Shown here in pieces: positions 15,293 through 16,351 of a stretch of DNA of 16,351 nt. The stretch comes from an uncultured Bacilli bacterium (lineage in GTDB: Bacteria > Bacillota_I > Bacilli_A > RF39 > UBA660): assembly GCA_947591565.1 (NCBI GenBank), contig CANQDH010000009.1, forward strand, positions 1 to 16,351, given 5' to 3'. The notes below the pieces were generated by a model, which worked only from the letters and a program-made list of their open reading frames with translations, ran no database searches and was not told the DNA's origin. Position 1 is the stretch's first letter; every line of letters starts with the position of its first letter. Both the position numbers and the translations under genes were made by a program.

Positions 15293-16175
15293 TACCATTA
15301 TTATAGGTTCTGGAATTGCTGGTATGACAGCTGCCATATATTTAAAAAGAGCGAATATTTCATGTTTAGTAATTGAAAAAAGTAGTCCTGGAGGACAAAT
15401 AAATAAAGCATCTAATGTTGAAAATTATCCTGGTTTTAAAAGTATCGATGGTCCAAGTCTTGCCCTTAATATATATGAACAACTTACTAAATTAGAAGTT
15501 GATATGAAATTTGGAGAAGTTTCTAAAATTGAAAATAAATTGGGTAAAAAGTTAATATATGTAAATGATGAAATACTTGAGTGTCAAAATATTATTGTTG
15601 CAACAGGAAGAAAGCCAAGAGAATTAAATTTGGAAAATGAAAAAGGGTTAATAGGACATGGTGTTAGTTATTGTGCTCTCTGTGATGGCATTTTTTATAA
15701 AAATAAAGATGTTGCTGTTGTAGGTGGAGGAAATAGTGCCTTTGAAGAAGCCTATTATTTATCAAATATATGTAATCGTGTTTTTTTAGTACATCGTAGT
15801 AGTAATTTTAGGGCAAGTGCTTTAAATCAAAAAAAGGTAAAAGCTAAAGAAAATATTATTATTAAAGAAAACGAACAGGTAAAAAAAATCAATGAAAAAG
15901 ATACTTATTTAAATTCTATTACTTTAAGTAGTGGTGAAGAGTTAAAAGTAAATGGTTTATTTATTTATATTGGTAGTGATCCTGATACATCATTTTTAGA
16001 AGGTTTAAATATTGAAAGTGAAAATGGTTATTTAATTGTAAATGAAAATATGGAAACGAATATTGAAGGTGTTTATGCCTGCGGTGATGTTATTTTTAAA
16101 AAGGTGTATCAATTAACAACAGCTGTTGGAGAAGCTACGGTAGCTGCTAGTTCGATTATTAAGAATAATGATTAA
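15285..16175 (+). CDS. trxB: Thioredoxin reductase (NAD(P)H, FAD) with atypical cofactor motif
   Basis: A 296-residue flavoprotein that passes electrons from NAD(P)H to thioredoxin. It shows the FAD site GSGIAGMTAA (8-17), GGQINKASNVENYPGF (36-51), the redox pair Cys130-x2-Cys133 in CALCDG, the nucleotide-binding GGGNSAFEEA (147-156) and the second FAD motif GVYACGDV (262-269). It is a little shorter than usual (about 305-320). The NADPH-phosphate motif usually written HRRxxxR reads HRSSNFR (170-176): the second Arg is Ser. That may weaken the NADPH preference, as in TrxB-like proteins that use NADH or ferredoxin. AGGGGG (15272-15277) is the ribosome binding site. It is the last gene of the holin-family/lgt/trxB operon and ends at a hairpin that contains its stop. 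Confidence 0.93.
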   Translation: MYNTIIIGSGIAGMTAAIYLKRANISCLVIEKSSPGGQINKASNVENYPGFKSIDGPSLALNIYEQLTKLEVDMKFGEVSKIENKLGKKLIYVNDEILECQNIIVATGRKPRELNLENEKGLIGHGVSYCALCDGIFYKNKDVAVVGGGNSAFEEAYYLSNICNRVFLVHRSSNFRASALNQKKVKAKENIIIKENEQVKKINEKDTYLNSITLSSGEELKVNGLFIYIGSDPDTSFLEGLNIESENGYLIVNENMETNIEGVYACGDVIFKKVYQLTTAVGEATVAASSIIKNND

Positions 16176-16189
16176 TTCATTATTTTTTT
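16164..16189 (+). terminator. Intrinsic terminator after trxB
   Basis: An 8-base stem AATAATGA (16164-16171) and TCATTATT (16177-16184), with a 5-base loop and a T run to 16189. The trxB TAA (16173-16175) lies in the loop. Confidence 0.82.
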
Positions 16190-16223
16190 GTTTATGGTAT
16201 ATTACATATGAAATTTTTTTGTA

Positions 16224-16252
16224 TTGTCATAAAAAAAGAATTGTGATAGAAT
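16224..16252 (+). promoter_or_regulatory. Promoter of the phase-variable prepilin-like gene
   Basis: TTGTCA (16224-16229), a 17-base spacer, TAGAAT (16247-16252) preceded by TGA (extended -10). The ribosome binding site AAAGGAG (16273-16279) stands nine bases before the ATG at 16289. The promoter is separated from trxB by a terminator, so the gene is independently transcribed. Confidence 0.8.
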
Positions 16253-16288
16253 AATTTATAGAATAAGAAAGTAAAGGAGATGTAATTT

Positions 16289-16351
16289 ATGTTTACAAAC
16301 AGTAAAGGGGGGGGGGCATTTTAGAAATAAAGCCTTTACCTTAATAGAACT
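16289..16351 (+). CDS. Type IV prepilin-like gene, 5' end only, out of frame at a G10 tract
   Basis: The window ends 63 bases into this gene. From the ATG, the first six codons (MFTNSK) lead into ten G (16307-16316). With ten G the frame continues GGGAF and stops at TAG (16322-16324), giving an 11-residue product. Removing one G gives MFTNSKGGGHFRNKA followed by FTLIEL, running open to the window end. KAFTLIEL is the prepilin peptidase motif of type IV pilins and pseudopilins, including the Glu at +5. The residue before the cleavage point is Ala rather than the usual Gly, which the peptidase often tolerates. The prepilin frame has no start of its own upstream: its nearest upstream codons hold no ATG, GTG or TTG before a TAA at 16272. 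A good promoter and ribosome binding site support a real gene. Whether the product is a pilus subunit, a competence pseudopilin or a surface adhesin cannot be seen here. Confidence 0.78.
16307..16316 (+). repeat. Homopolymeric G10 tract, candidate phase-variation switch
   Basis: Ten consecutive G in a strongly AT-rich window; the next longest G run seen is five (15273-15277). It sits seven codons into an open reading frame and decides its register: 9 or 12 G opens the prepilin frame, 10 or 11 G closes it within a few codons. Confidence 0.9.

Noticed and set aside
1..16351. CRISPR array, tRNA, rRNA, insertion sequence or riboswitch
   Set aside because: No regularly spaced repeats, cloverleaf-like segments, transposase motifs or recognisable riboswitch cores were found by eye; covariance searches would be needed to exclude weak cases.
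1..16351. TGA read as tryptophan (Mycoplasma code)
   Set aside because: All long genes are open under the standard code and the Trp codons checked are TGG, so no reassignment is needed.

Overview
The window is about 16.35 kb of very AT-rich DNA with tightly packed genes, strong AGGAGG/AGGTG ribosome binding sites and many promoters with an extended -10 (often TGA-TATAAT). Gene content (ynbB-type PLP enzyme, bipA/typA, lgt, trxB, mgtC, lemA) points to a low-GC Gram-positive (Bacillota), most likely an uncultured Bacilli- or Erysipelotrichia-like gut lineage; the exact taxon is inference. The organism appears to make peptidoglycan (D-Ala-D-Ala ligase) and lipoproteins (Lgt). All 17 complete genes end in TAA or TAG, none in TGA, and the tryptophans checked are all TGG.

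Layout. (1) 108-1693: a transglutaminase-like protein with an intact-looking Cys-His-Asp set, plus a small unknown gene, closed by a terminator. (2) 1758-3782: a helicase IV-like SF1 helicase, probably with a TTG start. (3) 3831-7321: a tightly coupled four-gene run of a short-chain dehydrogenase, a YnbB-type PLP enzyme, an RluA-family pseudouridine synthase and an MgtC-like membrane protein. It ends at a terminator shared with a convergent DUF308 membrane protein (7350-7892, minus). (4) 8009-9823: the ribosome-associated GTPase BipA, convergent with D-Ala-D-Ala ligase (9847-10821, minus). (5) 10994-11155: a 53-residue zinc-ribbon protein with its own promoter and terminator. (6) 11331-13550: a DUF3137-like membrane protein and a LemA protein, a recurrent pair. 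(7) 13725-16175: a small unknown protein, a four-helix holin-family (YvlD-like) membrane protein, Lgt and thioredoxin reductase, the last three overlapping by 8 bases each. (8) 16224-16351: a well-formed promoter and ribosome binding site in front of a gene cut by the window end.

That last gene is the main finding. Its ATG is followed five codons later by a run of ten G. With ten G the frame hits a stop after 11 residues. With nine (or twelve) G it reads straight into a type IV prepilin signature (KAFTLIEL). The tract is the longest G run in the window by a factor of two and has the form of a phase-variation switch on a pilin or pseudopilin, seen here in the OFF register.

Several genes carry smaller oddities: an Asn-to-Tyr change at a metal-ligand position of the D-Ala-D-Ala ligase, an altered NADPH-phosphate motif in thioredoxin reductase, and a possible link of the dehydrogenase/YnbB pair to modification of elongation factor P. 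No rRNA, tRNA, CRISPR array, insertion sequence or riboswitch was seen.
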